NCBI RefSeq assembly: GCF_042675745.1
Contig: NZ_JBHTJM010000010.1
Coordinates: 1 to 64,000 of the forward strand
DNA from: Pseudofulvibacter geojedonensis
GTDB taxonomy: Bacteria; Bacteroidota; Bacteroidia; Flavobacteriales; Flavobacteriaceae
Reading direction: 5' to 3'
Length of the DNA stretch: 64,000 nt
Shown: positions 46,811-55,008 of the stretch, piece by piece
Layout: every line of letters starts with the position of its first letter
Numbering within the stretch: position 1 is the stretch's first letter
Translations under genes and position numbers: made by a program
Notes under the pieces: generated by a model
Databases searched by the model: none
Seen by the model: the letters and a program-made list of their open reading frames with translations, nothing else
Told to the model about the DNA's origin: nothing

Positions 46811-46914
46811 AATTCACTGTTTGTATTCAAAGTAAAGACATATCAAATAGTATTCCAATAACGAATGAGTTAGCTAATTGTTTTGTTGAGTAAAAGGTAA
46901 GGTTTATTGAGGGG

Positions 46915-46948
46915 AAAAAAACAACCTTCCTTTTAAGAAGGTTGTTTT
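46915..46948 (-). terminator. Terminator of the MscS gene
   Basis: Stem AAAAACAACCTTC / GAAGGTTGTTTTT with a 7-nt loop, just after the stop at 46977 on the minus strand. Confidence 0.88.
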
Positions 46949-46976
46949 TTATATACTTAATTTATCTAGCAGATGG

Positions 46977-47864
46977 TTATTTAGTTAATTGAACAGGAAT
47001 ACTATCTTGAGATCCATACAATTTGATCTCTTTAATGTCTGCAGGCATATTTAAACCATTTTCACTAATAACATTTTTTACACGCTTAATTACATCGCTT
47101 TTTACTTCTAGAGCACCTCGCTTATATTCTTTGGTCTTTGTCCAAAATATAACTTTTAAATTTACAGTACTTACTCCTAAATCGTTTACCGTAACAAAGC
47201 ATTCATGCTGATTGGTATTAATAACTCCTTTGGTCTTGGTTACTACATCTAATATAATTTCTTTAGCAAAATCTACATCATCATCATAATCTATACCTAC
47301 AATAAAATCAGAGCGATAAAAACCATCTTCAGTATAGTTGTAAACGGCTTTTTTTATAATATCGCTATTAGGAATATAAACATCTCTGCCGTCAAAAGTT
47401 TTTAGTTTAGTAAAACGAAATTCCATTATTTTAACTTTTCCAAATATGTCTCCAATCATTACTGTATCATTTACATTAAAGGGGCGGTTGAATGATAGAA
47501 TTACACCAGAAATAAAATTTTCGCCAACATCTTTAAAGGCAAAACCAAATATTAATGCTGAAGCACCAGCGGCTGTTAGTAATCCAGCTGCAATGCCTCC
47601 TAAACCTAATACTTTTAAAGCTAACATAACTATTAAAGCTAAGAAACCTATTTTAAGTGATTTTGCTAAAAAGTTAGTCATTAATGGATCTTGACTTTTT
47701 TTAGAAACTGTTCTTTTAAAGGTTTTTGAAATTACATTGGCTAATAAAAAACCAATTATAATAATTAAAATAGCGATGATGATTTCTGGAATATGATTGA
47801 TAAAGTTATCCCAATTTTCTTGTAAAGATTCCTTTAGTTTGATAAGAGTATTGCTAAAATTCAT
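46977..47864 (-). CDS. MscS-family mechanosensitive channel
   Basis: Inner-membrane channel that opens on osmotic downshock. 295 residues, standard small-MscS layout: N-terminal amphipathic stretch, membrane segments (about 25-45, 68-88 and 92-120) with the Gly/Ala-rich pore helix GLGGIAAGLLTAAGASALIFGFAFKDVGENFISG (pore part about 86-119), then beta domain FNVNDTVMIGDIFGKV and alpha/beta C-domain. Single-gene unit with a terminator. Confidence 0.92.
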   Translation of the reverse strand: MNFSNTLIKLKESLQENWDNFINHIPEIIIAILIIIIGFLLANVISKTFKRTVSKKSQDPLMTNFLAKSLKIGFLALIVMLALKVLGLGGIAAGLLTAAGASALIFGFAFKDVGENFISGVILSFNRPFNVNDTVMIGDIFGKVKIMEFRFTKLKTFDGRDVYIPNSDIIKKAVYNYTEDGFYRSDFIVGIDYDDDVDFAKEIILDVVTKTKGVINTNQHECFVTVNDLGVSTVNLKVIFWTKTKEYKRGALEVKSDVIKRVKNVISENGLNMPADIKEIKLYGSQDSIPVQLTK

Positions 47865-47960
47865 TTGTTTTTTTTAATTGTTTTTACAAAAAATACTTGC
47901 AGACGGGGCTTTCTTTTTGCTTATATATTATTGTTTCTAACTCATTTTATATTGTAAAAT

Positions 47961-47992
47961 AAATAAGCGAGAGAAGAAACTCTCGCTTATTT
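47961..47992 (-). terminator. Hairpin downstream of the 48020 gene
   Basis: Perfect 13-bp stem AAATAAGCGAGAG / CTCTCGCTTATTT with a 6-nt loop. No clean T-run, but the minus-strand tail is T-rich (TTATTTTA). Probable terminator. Confidence 0.65.
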
Positions 47993-48019
47993 ATAAAACT
48001 ATTAAATAAATGTATTAGG

Positions 48020-48568
48020 TTACATTTTATGTGTTTCAAAAACTACCTGCTCGCTTTTATTTGAAATATTATTATTGTATTCAATAACAAAATCTCCTTC
48101 CTTATTATAATATCCTACACCATTAAAATCTTTACCTTCTACAAAATAAAAGTTGTTATTAACAGATTTTACCATTCTCGCAGAGGTGATAGTTTTATCG
48201 TTTAAAGTATATGTAATTAATACATTTTCTTCATTAAATAGAAAGTCATATTTTACTCCTTTGTATTTAAAATACTTAACTTTAGTTTTGGTATCATATA
48301 AAGGATCTAAATCATTATCTATCATTATTGTTTTTTCAACAGTAACAGGCGTTCCAACAAGGTTTTGATTTAATAAATGTTTTTGATTAGGATCTAATTT
48401 CTTTTCTTTTGTTTTTTTAGTAATGACTTTAACTTTAGTGTTATAAGAAACACCTTGATTAGTCACTTTTTGTGTTTTTTTAACTTCAGATGTTTTCATA
48501 ATTTCAGTCTGAGCGTTAATACTCATTACTGTACCAATGGATAATAATCCAATTATTAAATTTTTCAT
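48020..48568 (-). CDS. Hypothetical secreted protein
   Basis: 182 residues with a signal peptide (1-19, cleaved near INAQ). The mature part starts Lys/Thr-rich with repeated short KVxxKTKxKK strings (about 35-60), then a beta-rich region (KYFKYKGVKYDFLFNEENVLITYTL). I do not recognise the family. Monocistronic, between mscS and the stress-gene cluster. No link to the shared promoter motif of that cluster was seen upstream of it. Confidence 0.65.
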   Translation of the reverse strand: MKNLIIGLLSIGTVMSINAQTEIMKTSEVKKTQKVTNQGVSYNTKVKVITKKTKEKKLDPNQKHLLNQNLVGTPVTVEKTIMIDNDLDPLYDTKTKVKYFKYKGVKYDFLFNEENVLITYTLNDKTITSARMVKSVNNNFYFVEGKDFNGVGYYNKEGDFVIEYNNNISNKSEQVVFETHKM

Positions 48569-48754
48569 TTTTTATGTTTTTAAATTGTAAGTAACTTGTT
48601 TTTGTAGAGGTGTGTACTTTTTAACACCTTTTTGAGAATCTATTACAATATGTAAATACTGTAAACAGTATTAGAAGTAAGGTTTCTTAATTTTCTATGA
48701 AAGAAGTAAACTGTATAGGAACTACAGTATTAATATTGTAGAGTGTTATTGTAA

Positions 48755-48916
48755 TTATACTTTTTTTCTACCAGTTAATAGCGAAAGGATAAAAAGTATT
48801 AGGAATATAAAAAACAAGATTTTTGCTATCTCAGTAGCCGCACCTGCTATTCCGCTAAACCCTAAAATCCCAGCGATTATTGCGATAATAATAAAGCTAA
48901 TTGTCCAACGTAACAT
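48755..48916 (-). CDS. DUF1328 small membrane protein (YtjA-like)
   Basis: A 53-residue gene: MLRWTISFIIIAIIAGILG, then FSGIAGAATEIAKILFFIF and a tail LSLLTGRKKV. This is a full DUF1328 protein with two membrane helices, a family often induced by stress. ATG at 48916, TAA at 48755. It is transcribed from a promoter whose -7 box TATCTTTG (48957-48950) lies 23 bp after a repeat unit shared with the two neighbouring genes, giving a leader of roughly 28 nt. Confidence 0.92.
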   Translation of the reverse strand: MLRWTISFIIIAIIAGILGFSGIAGAATEIAKILFFIFLILFILSLLTGRKKV

Positions 48917-48949
48917 ATTATAAGTTTTTTGTTTAATAATTGTTTACCA

Positions 48950-49007
48950 CAAAGATACAGGGCTAATACAGTGTTTTTTAGCTCATTTGCTTTAGATTTT
49001 AACTCAA
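48950..49007 (-). promoter_or_regulatory. Regulated promoter P1 (DUF1328 gene): 21-bp-spaced direct repeats plus -7 box
   Basis: On the minus strand: TTGAGTTAAAA starting at 49007, then ATGAGCTAAAAA starting at 48986 (offset 21), then exactly 23 nt, then TATCTTTG (48957-48950). There is no TTG -33 box, as expected for an activator-dependent promoter. Same geometry as P2 and P3. Confidence 0.75.
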
Positions 49008-49058
49008 ATACAATTACTGGATTTTGGTTGTTAAATGAGTTAAAATCTAAAGCAAATG
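48984..49058. repeat. Perfect 23-bp inverted repeat between DUF1328 and SRAP-like genes
   Basis: Arms 48984-49006 and 49036-49058 are exact reverse complements, separated by 29 bp. Each arm contains the upstream operator half-site of one divergent promoter. This is best read as two head-to-head regulator sites rather than a terminator, since neither side has a T-run. Confidence 0.9.
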
Positions 49059-49092
49059 GACAAAAATAAAAGAGTTCTAGAGTGTAATTTTA
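49035..49092 (+). promoter_or_regulatory. Regulated promoter P2 (SRAP-like gene)
   Basis: ATGAGTTAAAA from 49035, ATGGACAAAAA from 49056 (offset 21), 23 nt after the six-base core, then TAATTTTA (49085-49092), one mismatch from TAnnTTTG. Transcription would begin near 49098. Confidence 0.68.
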
Positions 49093-49119
49093 CATTATAG
49101 AATGTATAAAAGAATAATA

Positions 49120-49749
49120 ATGAATTATAAATTATCAAATATAGCAAGTAGAGAAAAGATAAGAGATTTTACAAAAGTAGATTTTGTATATCCATATTTA
49201 TATAAACCTAAAAGGAAAATTAATGGACTTAAAGAGCAAAGTATATGTGTAATTACTCAAGAAAATCCTAACCAAATAAAACAAGCAATTTGGGGAATGT
49301 TACCTAATAATTACAAAGGGGATTGGAGGAAATTTCAGCGTGTTAAATTTACTTTGCATGTTAACAAAAAAGAAATTAAAAAGAACATTTTGTATAAGGA
49401 AGCGTTTCTGCAAAGAAGATGTTTAATTATAGTAACGGGCTTTTATGTGCATAAATTAATTAGAGGGAGACTTGAAAATTATTTAGTAGAAAATAAAAAT
49501 TTAGAGCCGTATTATCTTGCAGGAATATACAATGTAACTAATGATGGCTTTATAACGTGTTCGGTAATTAATACAGAAGCTGTAGAGGAGTTAAATACAA
49601 TTAATAATTTATACGAGTTTATGCCTCTTCAGATCCCGAAGATATTTAAAAATGTTTGGTTAGATAATCACACAACAGAACAGGCAATAGATAGTTTAAT
49701 TAACGAGCCCTATTATATAAAGCTTAAAGTTCAAAAAATAGCTTCTTAA
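49120..49749 (+). CDS. SRAP-fold protein lacking the catalytic residues
   Basis: Homologue of the SOS-response-associated peptidase family (YedK/HMCES), which crosslinks abasic DNA through Cys2. Recognisable blocks: QAIWGMLPNNY, RRCLIIVTGFY, YYLAGIYN, CSVINTEA and FMPLQIPKIFKNVWLD. But the N-terminus is MNYKLS with no Cys2; the YedK Asn75 position reads His (FTLHVNKKEI), Glu105 reads Val (GFYVHK) and His160 reads Tyr (NNLYEFMP). All four active-site residues are changed. ATG 49102 is in frame, but the promoter would put transcription start at about 49098, so ATG 49120 (209 residues) is preferred. Probably a non-catalytic paralogue, possibly still DNA-binding. Confidence 0.82.
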   Translation: MNYKLSNIASREKIRDFTKVDFVYPYLYKPKRKINGLKEQSICVITQENPNQIKQAIWGMLPNNYKGDWRKFQRVKFTLHVNKKEIKKNILYKEAFLQRRCLIIVTGFYVHKLIRGRLENYLVENKNLEPYYLAGIYNVTNDGFITCSVINTEAVEELNTINNLYEFMPLQIPKIFKNVWLDNHTTEQAIDSLINEPYYIKLKVQKIAS

Positions 49750-50777
49750 ATAGATTGATTTTTTTTCTTATTCTTCATAAATCGGTTAGGGCTAATGCCG
49801 TATTTCTTCTTAAAAATTTTAGAGAAATAACTCCTGCTAGAAAAACCAATAGAGTAAACTATTTGAGAAATATTATAATCGGTAGTATTCATTAAATCTC
49901 TAGATTTTTCTAACCTAACGTGTCTTATATATTCAATAACAGTTCTAGAAAACAAAAGCTTAAATCCTTTTTGAAGTTTTGATTGCGGTAGACCAATTTC
50001 ACTGGCTAGTTCTTCAACATTGTAATCTTCAGCTACATTTTTAAGTATTTTTTGAGCAGTTTTTCGAATAGAGCTTATTTCTTTTTTAGTTAAACTGGTC
50101 GCAGGTCTTTTTCTTTTCTTAACATCTTTATCATGTTGTTGCATGTGTTCGGATAAGATTTGATAAACGATTCCTTCTTTTATCAAAATACGAATCATAC
50201 CTTTTTGTTTATTGGTATTGTATTGCTTTATTAAATTGGCAAGCTTTAAATTATAGGTTCCAAAGTATGCAAACTTTTTTTGATGGTGTTGATCTTGAAA
50301 AACATTATACAAGTTTTGGTTTAGTAAAGAAGCGTCGTTTAAACGTTTTTTTATAAACTTGATTCTATTTATTTGAATTCTATGGATTTTGATTTTTACA
50401 TTTTTTTCAAAATAGAAGTAGTTATACCCGCCATCTTTACTCGTAATAATAACAGATTGATACTGCTCAATTTTTCTCTTTTTATTTTCTAGTTCAAACC
50501 TATGATGACTATAACCTTCTAAAGTATAAGTAAAATGTATAGGGTTAAATTCAGAAGCATCAATAACAATTGTAATATCATCTAAAAAGGTAATGTCATA
50601 TTGTAATACACTACCGCCCCATTCAAAAGTTAAAAAAGTAATGGTTCCAATAGCGTATTTGTTATTAACACTTAAAATATATTCGCCCCACCTTTCGGTA
50701 ATATGCCCACCTATTACTTCTTGAATTTGTTTTACAGAACCAGCTGTGTTTTCCGCAGTGATATTAATAGTAGTCAT
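49746..50777 (-). CDS. AraC-family transcriptional regulator
   Basis: 343 residues. The C-terminal 95 residues form the double helix-turn-helix: EDYNVEELASEIGLPQSKLQKGFKLLF, then YNISQIVYSIGFSSRSYFSKIFKKKYGISPNRF (key parts: ELASEIGL, IVYSIGFSS and FKKKYGISP). The N-terminal part (about 1-150) is a beta-rich, His-poor sensor domain without a recognised ligand motif; a basic RKRP linker follows. It is convergent with the SRAP-like gene (4-bp overlap) and divergent from the 50975 gene. AraC proteins bind tandem half-sites about 21 bp apart, the geometry seen in P1-P3. Confidence 0.93.
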   Translation of the reverse strand: MTTINITAENTAGSVKQIQEVIGGHITERWGEYILSVNNKYAIGTITFLTFEWGGSVLQYDITFLDDITIVIDASEFNPIHFTYTLEGYSHHRFELENKKRKIEQYQSVIITSKDGGYNYFYFEKNVKIKIHRIQINRIKFIKKRLNDASLLNQNLYNVFQDQHHQKKFAYFGTYNLKLANLIKQYNTNKQKGMIRILIKEGIVYQILSEHMQQHDKDVKKRKRPATSLTKKEISSIRKTAQKILKNVAEDYNVEELASEIGLPQSKLQKGFKLLFSRTVIEYIRHVRLEKSRDLMNTTDYNISQIVYSIGFSSRSYFSKIFKKKYGISPNRFMKNKKKNQSI

Positions 50778-50857
50778 GGTTAGTTGTTTGCTATAAAGTT
50801 AGTCTATTCTAGAAATTAGAAGATGTAAAAAAACAACTTTTTTGTTAGTAAAATGAA

Positions 50858-50915
50858 ATGAGCAAAGATTAAAAAGAGATGAGCAAAAAAGTCTTTTAAA
50901 TGAAAGGTAGATTTG
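50858..50915 (+). promoter_or_regulatory. Regulated promoter P3 (50975-51687 operon)
   Basis: ATGAGCAAAGAT from 50858, ATGAGCAAAAAA from 50879 (offset 21), 23 nt after the six-base core, then TAGATTTG (50908-50915), a full -7 match. No -33 TTG. Leader of about 55 nt to the ATG at 50975. Confidence 0.78.
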
Positions 50916-50974
50916 TATCATAATAAAACACAGTAAGTGTTTTAAAATCAAGATTTTATTAATTAAAATGTAGT

Positions 50975-51175
50975 ATGGATAAAATAATTAAAATGTTGTT
51001 AGCCGTTGTAGGCGTTATATTAATAGTTTATGGTGTTTATAGAGTTGTAGTACCTGAGGTTTCTGTAGATATAGGTATTACGGAGTTTAATTCTCAAGAC
51101 AATAAAAATGCTTATATAAGTTTAGGTGTTGGTTTTGTAGTGTTAATTATCTCTCTTTTTATGAATAAGAAGTAA
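50975..51175 (+). CDS. DUF3185-like small membrane protein
   Basis: 66 residues with two membrane helices (about 6-24 and 46-62) joined by a short loop VPEVSVDIGITEFNSQDNKN. The layout and GVILIVYGVY resemble DUF3185, a family of small stress-associated membrane proteins; assignment from memory. First gene of a two-gene operon behind promoter P3, with the DUF2383 gene 71 bp downstream and no terminator between. Confidence 0.75.
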   Translation: MDKIIKMLLAVVGVILIVYGVYRVVVPEVSVDIGITEFNSQDNKNAYISLGVGFVVLIISLFMNKK

Positions 51176-51246
51176 ACACACTGTAATAGATGGTATTTGA
51201 GGAAGCATCCATAAAAAAGTGACTCATTAATTTTAAAAAGATAAAT

Positions 51247-51687
51247 ATGAATAATTATACAGAAGAAGTTTCAGATAAATTAAACGGATTGTTAGAAAAG
51301 AATTACGATGCAGCTCAAGGGTATAAAACTGCTGCTGAGAATGTTGATAATGAAATATTGACAAAGTTTTTTAATCGTAGGCAAAAAGAGCGAGAAAAAT
51401 TTGGAAATCAATTAAAAGAAGAGATTAAGTCTTACGGACAAACTCCAGAAATGAGAGGAAGTGTTTTAGGGAAAACACATAGAATGTGGATGAATGCAAA
51501 AACTTTTTTTACAGAAAACAATCAGCAAGCTATTTTAGATGAGGTTTTAAGAGGTGAAAAAGAAGCTATTAAAGAATATAATGAAGTAATTAATACTAAA
51601 AAGAATTTACCTCAATCTACATTAGATATGTTAACCTCACATAGAGATGCTATCTTATTAGATGCTGTTGCAGTAAATAACTTATAA
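51247..51687 (+). CDS. DUF2383/PA2169-family four-helix-bundle protein
   Basis: 146-residue soluble protein of ferritin-like helical design: YTEEVSDKLNGLLEKNYDAAQGYKTAAENV, a second helix with NRRQKEREKFGNQLKEEI, and a long C-terminal helix pair with EVLRGEKEAIKEYNEVI. PA2169/DUF2383 proteins are commonly made under stress or in stationary phase; the biochemical role is unknown. Glu/His residues characteristic of di-iron sites are partly present (E and H are too dispersed to claim metal binding). Probably regulated with the 50975 gene. Confidence 0.85.
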   Translation: MNNYTEEVSDKLNGLLEKNYDAAQGYKTAAENVDNEILTKFFNRRQKEREKFGNQLKEEIKSYGQTPEMRGSVLGKTHRMWMNAKTFFTENNQQAILDEVLRGEKEAIKEYNEVINTKKNLPQSTLDMLTSHRDAILLDAVAVNNL

Positions 51688-51740
51688 CATAAGCAAACTA
51701 ATGTCCCACAGTTTTATTTGTGCAAAGAAATGGTCAGTGT

Positions 51741-53426
51741 CTATCTAGGCGCTGATCTTTTTTGATAAGCCTTGTTATGGATATTGGCTATAGCCCTACC
51801 AGAGGGGTCGTTCATATTTTTAAAAGATTCGTCCCATTCTAATGCAATAGGAGAACTACAAGCCACAGATGGTACAGAAGGAACCGTTAGCGCAGCAGTG
51901 TCACTAGGGAAGTGCTTTTCAAAAATGCTTCGGTAATAATATTCTTCCTTGTTTTGTGGTGTATGAATAGGAAACCTAAAATGAGCTTGTTTCATCTGGT
52001 CGTCAGAAATCAATCCGTTTACAAGCTCTTTTAAACTATCTATCCAACTGTAGCCTACACCATCAGAAAATTGTTCTTTTTGTCGCCAAGCTACGCTTTC
52101 TGGTAAATATTTTTCAAAGGCTTTACGAACTATCCATTTTTCCATTTTGTCTGGAGTAATCATTTTATCTTCTGGATTCAAACGCATGGCTACATCCATA
52201 AATTCTTTGTCTAAAAAAGGGACTCGTCCTTCAATGCCCCAAGCAGCTAAAGACTTGTTGGCTCGCAAACAATCGTACTCATATAATTTGTTTAGTTTTC
52301 GAACCGTTTCTTTATGAAACTCTTCTGCGTTAGGTGCTTTGTGAAAGTATAGATATCCGCCAAAAATTTCATCGGCACCTTCTCCAGATAGCACCATTTT
52401 TATTCCCATAGCCTTAATAGCTCTTGCCATTAAGTACATGGGTGTAGAAGCTCTAACGGTAGTAATATCGTACGTTTCTAAATGATAAATAACATCACTT
52501 AATGCGTCTAAACCTTCTTGAATGGTAAAAATGATTTCATGGTGAACCGTACCAATATGTTTGGCTACTTTTCTAGCTGCTGCTAGATCAGGAGATCCTT
52601 CTAGTCCTACTGAAAAAGAATGTAGTTGTGGCCACCAAGCTGTTTGTGTATCGTTAGATTCAATTCTTTTTTCTGCATATAATTTGGCTAAAGCAGAAGT
52701 GACGGATGAATCTAAGCCACCTGATAATAAAACTCCATAAGGAACATCACTCATTAATTGCCTTTTCACCGCATTGGCTAAAGCATCATGTAGTTCATCT
52801 ATACTTGTTGCATTGTCTTTTACATTTTTATATTCTTCCCAATCTCTAGAATACCATTTTTTAGGTGCTGCGTCTTTGCTATGCCAATAGTGACCTGGTG
52901 GAAATATTTCAATTTTTTTACAATATCCTTCTAGTGCTTTTAGCTCTGAAGCTACAAATAAAACTCCGTGTTTGTCCCAACCTATATATAACGGAATTAT
53001 GCCCATATGGTCTCTGGCTATAAAAAACTCGTTAGTTAGAGAGTCGTATAAGGCAAACCCAAAGATACCATTCATCTCGTCAATAAAATCAATTCCTTTT
53101 TTCTGATATAAAGCCAGAATTACTTCACAATCAGATTGTGTTTGGAATTGATAGCCGTTATTAAGCTGTTTTCTTAATTCTTGGTGATTATAAATTTCGC
53201 CGTTAGCAGCTAAAACATATCGCTGATCTGGGCTATATAAAGGTTGCTTACCTGAAGTAGGATTTACAATGGCCAATCGTTCGTGAGCTAAAATAGCATT
53301 CTCATTTTGATAAATACCACTCCAGTCTGGCCCTCGATGCCTTAATTTTTTACTCATTTTTAAAACTTGAGAACGAAGAGAATTCACCTCTTGATTGCTA
53401 CTAAAAGCACATACGATTCCGCACAT
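51741..53426 (-). CDS. asnB: Asparagine synthase B (glutamine-hydrolysing)
   Basis: Two-domain cytosolic enzyme making Asn from Asp, Gln and ATP. N-terminal class II glutaminase with catalytic Cys2 in MCGIVCAF, RGPDWSG, AANGEIYNHQEL and SDCEVIL. C-terminal synthetase with the PP-loop LLSGGLDSSVTSALA (about 231-245), SVGLEGSPDL and LSGEGADEIFGGY. 561 residues matches E. coli AsnB (554). Single-gene unit. Confidence 0.96.
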   Translation of the reverse strand: MCGIVCAFSSNQEVNSLRSQVLKMSKKLRHRGPDWSGIYQNENAILAHERLAIVNPTSGKQPLYSPDQRYVLAANGEIYNHQELRKQLNNGYQFQTQSDCEVILALYQKKGIDFIDEMNGIFGFALYDSLTNEFFIARDHMGIIPLYIGWDKHGVLFVASELKALEGYCKKIEIFPPGHYWHSKDAAPKKWYSRDWEEYKNVKDNATSIDELHDALANAVKRQLMSDVPYGVLLSGGLDSSVTSALAKLYAEKRIESNDTQTAWWPQLHSFSVGLEGSPDLAAARKVAKHIGTVHHEIIFTIQEGLDALSDVIYHLETYDITTVRASTPMYLMARAIKAMGIKMVLSGEGADEIFGGYLYFHKAPNAEEFHKETVRKLNKLYEYDCLRANKSLAAWGIEGRVPFLDKEFMDVAMRLNPEDKMITPDKMEKWIVRKAFEKYLPESVAWRQKEQFSDGVGYSWIDSLKELVNGLISDDQMKQAHFRFPIHTPQNKEEYYYRSIFEKHFPSDTAALTVPSVPSVACSSPIALEWDESFKNMNDPSGRAIANIHNKAYQKRSAPR

Positions 53427-53521
53427 AAATTTTGTTTTAATCTGTTAGTAAACTAAAAAACGATTTGAGGTATATGCGTAATTTTTACGGGGAGTGAATC
53501 TTAAAGATAGGGAAAAATGAA

Positions 53522-54373
53522 TTAAAGACCTAGTTTGTGTTTAATACCTCGCCATCGCAAACGGCGAATAAAGCGTTCTTCTTGTTGAGATACTAGTTTT
53601 TCTGTTCGAGATTTTTCAGCTTTAAAAAAGCCTTTTAAGTAGTCAAAAAATAAGAAGGGTTTCTTTTTAAGTAGCGCTAATTTTATACCAGCAATGCAGG
53701 TTAAAGTAAAACCATAACCCAGTTTGTAAAAAGCTTCACCTTGCTTATATCGGGCTGTTTTATTGTATGTTTTACCTGTTGGTTTTAGGTGTTTTACTTT
53801 TAAAGACTCATCTGTTTTTATCTTCCAGTCATAGTATTGAGCCAATAACTCATCAACAGTATCCCAACCCATCGAGGTTTTTAATTGCCCAATATCTTTA
53901 AAACATTGTTTGCGGTAAGCTTTAAATGCTCCTCTAATATGATCTTTGTTAGTTAGGTTTTCTAAAACCCATTTACCATCTTTTTCTATGTAAGCAAATC
54001 CGCCAACCATTCCAATTTTATCATCTAATTGAAAGTGATTGATAAGTGTTTCAAAGTAGTTGTTAGGTAGAATAATGTCTGCATCTAGCTTGACGATAAA
54101 GTCAAAATCGTCATCTAATTTTTTCAAACCTTTATTGAATGCTTGAATAACTTTACTACCCGGTAAGTGTTGGTTAGTTGAAAGGTTATTAACTAAACTT
54201 ATAAAAGAATGTTTTTCTACATAACCACCAATAATATTAGCGGTGTTATCTGTAGAATTATCGTTTACCACGATTACTTGTTTAGGTAATACTGTTTGAG
54301 ATAAAATGCTATCTAGTGTCGAGCTAATGTACTTAGCTTCATTATGGGCAGGTATGACAATGTAGTAGTTCAA
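53522..54373 (-). CDS. Family 2 glycosyltransferase
   Basis: GT-A-fold transferase using a nucleotide-sugar, probably for a cell-surface glycan. N-terminal IPAHNEAKYISSTLDSIL and VVNDNSTDNT (about 7-47), and the metal-binding DXD as KLDADIILPN (about 95-104). 283 residues with a C-terminal basic tail (RRLRWRGIKHK). No membrane helix. The upstream methyltransferase gene ends 4 bp before it, so both form an operon, but no larger polysaccharide cluster is present. Confidence 0.9.
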   Translation of the reverse strand: MNYYIVIPAHNEAKYISSTLDSILSQTVLPKQVIVVNDNSTDNTANIIGGYVEKHSFISLVNNLSTNQHLPGSKVIQAFNKGLKKLDDDFDFIVKLDADIILPNNYFETLINHFQLDDKIGMVGGFAYIEKDGKWVLENLTNKDHIRGAFKAYRKQCFKDIGQLKTSMGWDTVDELLAQYYDWKIKTDESLKVKHLKPTGKTYNKTARYKQGEAFYKLGYGFTLTCIAGIKLALLKKKPFLFFDYLKGFFKAEKSRTEKLVSQQEERFIRRLRWRGIKHKLGL

Positions 54374-54377
54374 ATAA

Positions 54378-54902
54378 CTATTTTACTTTTTCTGCATACA
54401 CCAAATAGTATCTAGGCGTAAACTTTCTTAACAAAGGTCTGATACCAATTTTATTAACCGGATTGGTAAACTTTTCACGTTTAATGATTTTCCAACCAGC
54501 CTTTTCTAATAACCAATCAAATTGCCAGTCTTCAAACTCATGGTAATGTCTATCCCATTTGTCGGTTTTACTTCTGTATGCAGGAGCAAACCATAAACGC
54601 ATAGGTATAGAGGCAACTAATTTATCGCTTTTTAAGTTTCTAAGAATCTCTAAAGGAGCTAGTAAATGTTCAAAAATTTCAAAAGCAGTGGTTACTGTAT
54701 ACTCTTCAGATTTTAGTGTAGAATGATCTAAATCTAAATCTTCTCCATTAGTGTTTTTAACTTCATACCCTCGTTCTTTCATAATCTTAGAGAAAGGATT
54801 TTCGACACCTAAATCTAAAATAGTTTCTTTTTTAGAAATTAAACTTTCTAAAAACTCAATAGTATGTTTATAACGTTTATTAGGAAAAGTATTTTCGTAC
54901 AT
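54378..54902 (-). CDS. SAM-dependent methyltransferase-like protein
   Basis: 174 residues resembling a small class I methyltransferase. Motif I is degenerate: ETILDLGVENPFSKIMKERG has no GxGxG, but motif-like steps follow (VTTAFEIFEHLLAPLEIL, then LVASIPMRLW). WDRHYHEFEDWQFDWLLEKAGW is the post-core region seen in hypothetical methyltransferases beside glycosyltransferases. SAM binding is likely but not certain. It precedes the GT2 gene by 4 bp. Confidence 0.78.
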   Translation of the reverse strand: MYENTFPNKRYKHTIEFLESLISKKETILDLGVENPFSKIMKERGYEVKNTNGEDLDLDHSTLKSEEYTVTTAFEIFEHLLAPLEILRNLKSDKLVASIPMRLWFAPAYRSKTDKWDRHYHEFEDWQFDWLLEKAGWKIIKREKFTNPVNKIGIRPLLRKFTPRYYLVYAEKVK

Positions 54903-55008
54903 GAAATCAAAAATACTTTATTTCCTAATAACTTAGAAAATATTTAGGTTTTTATTAGAAAACCGACTCATTATAAATCAGTATTTTTACTAAAGCAAAA
55001 CAAGGGAT

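Noticed and set aside
48984..49058. Rho-independent terminator or transposon end
   Set aside because: No T-run, no transposase, no target duplication; both arms coincide with promoter half-sites.
53522..54902. Part of a polysaccharide biosynthesis island
   Set aside because: Only one glycosyltransferase and one methyltransferase; no flippase, polymerase or sugar-nucleotide genes beside them.
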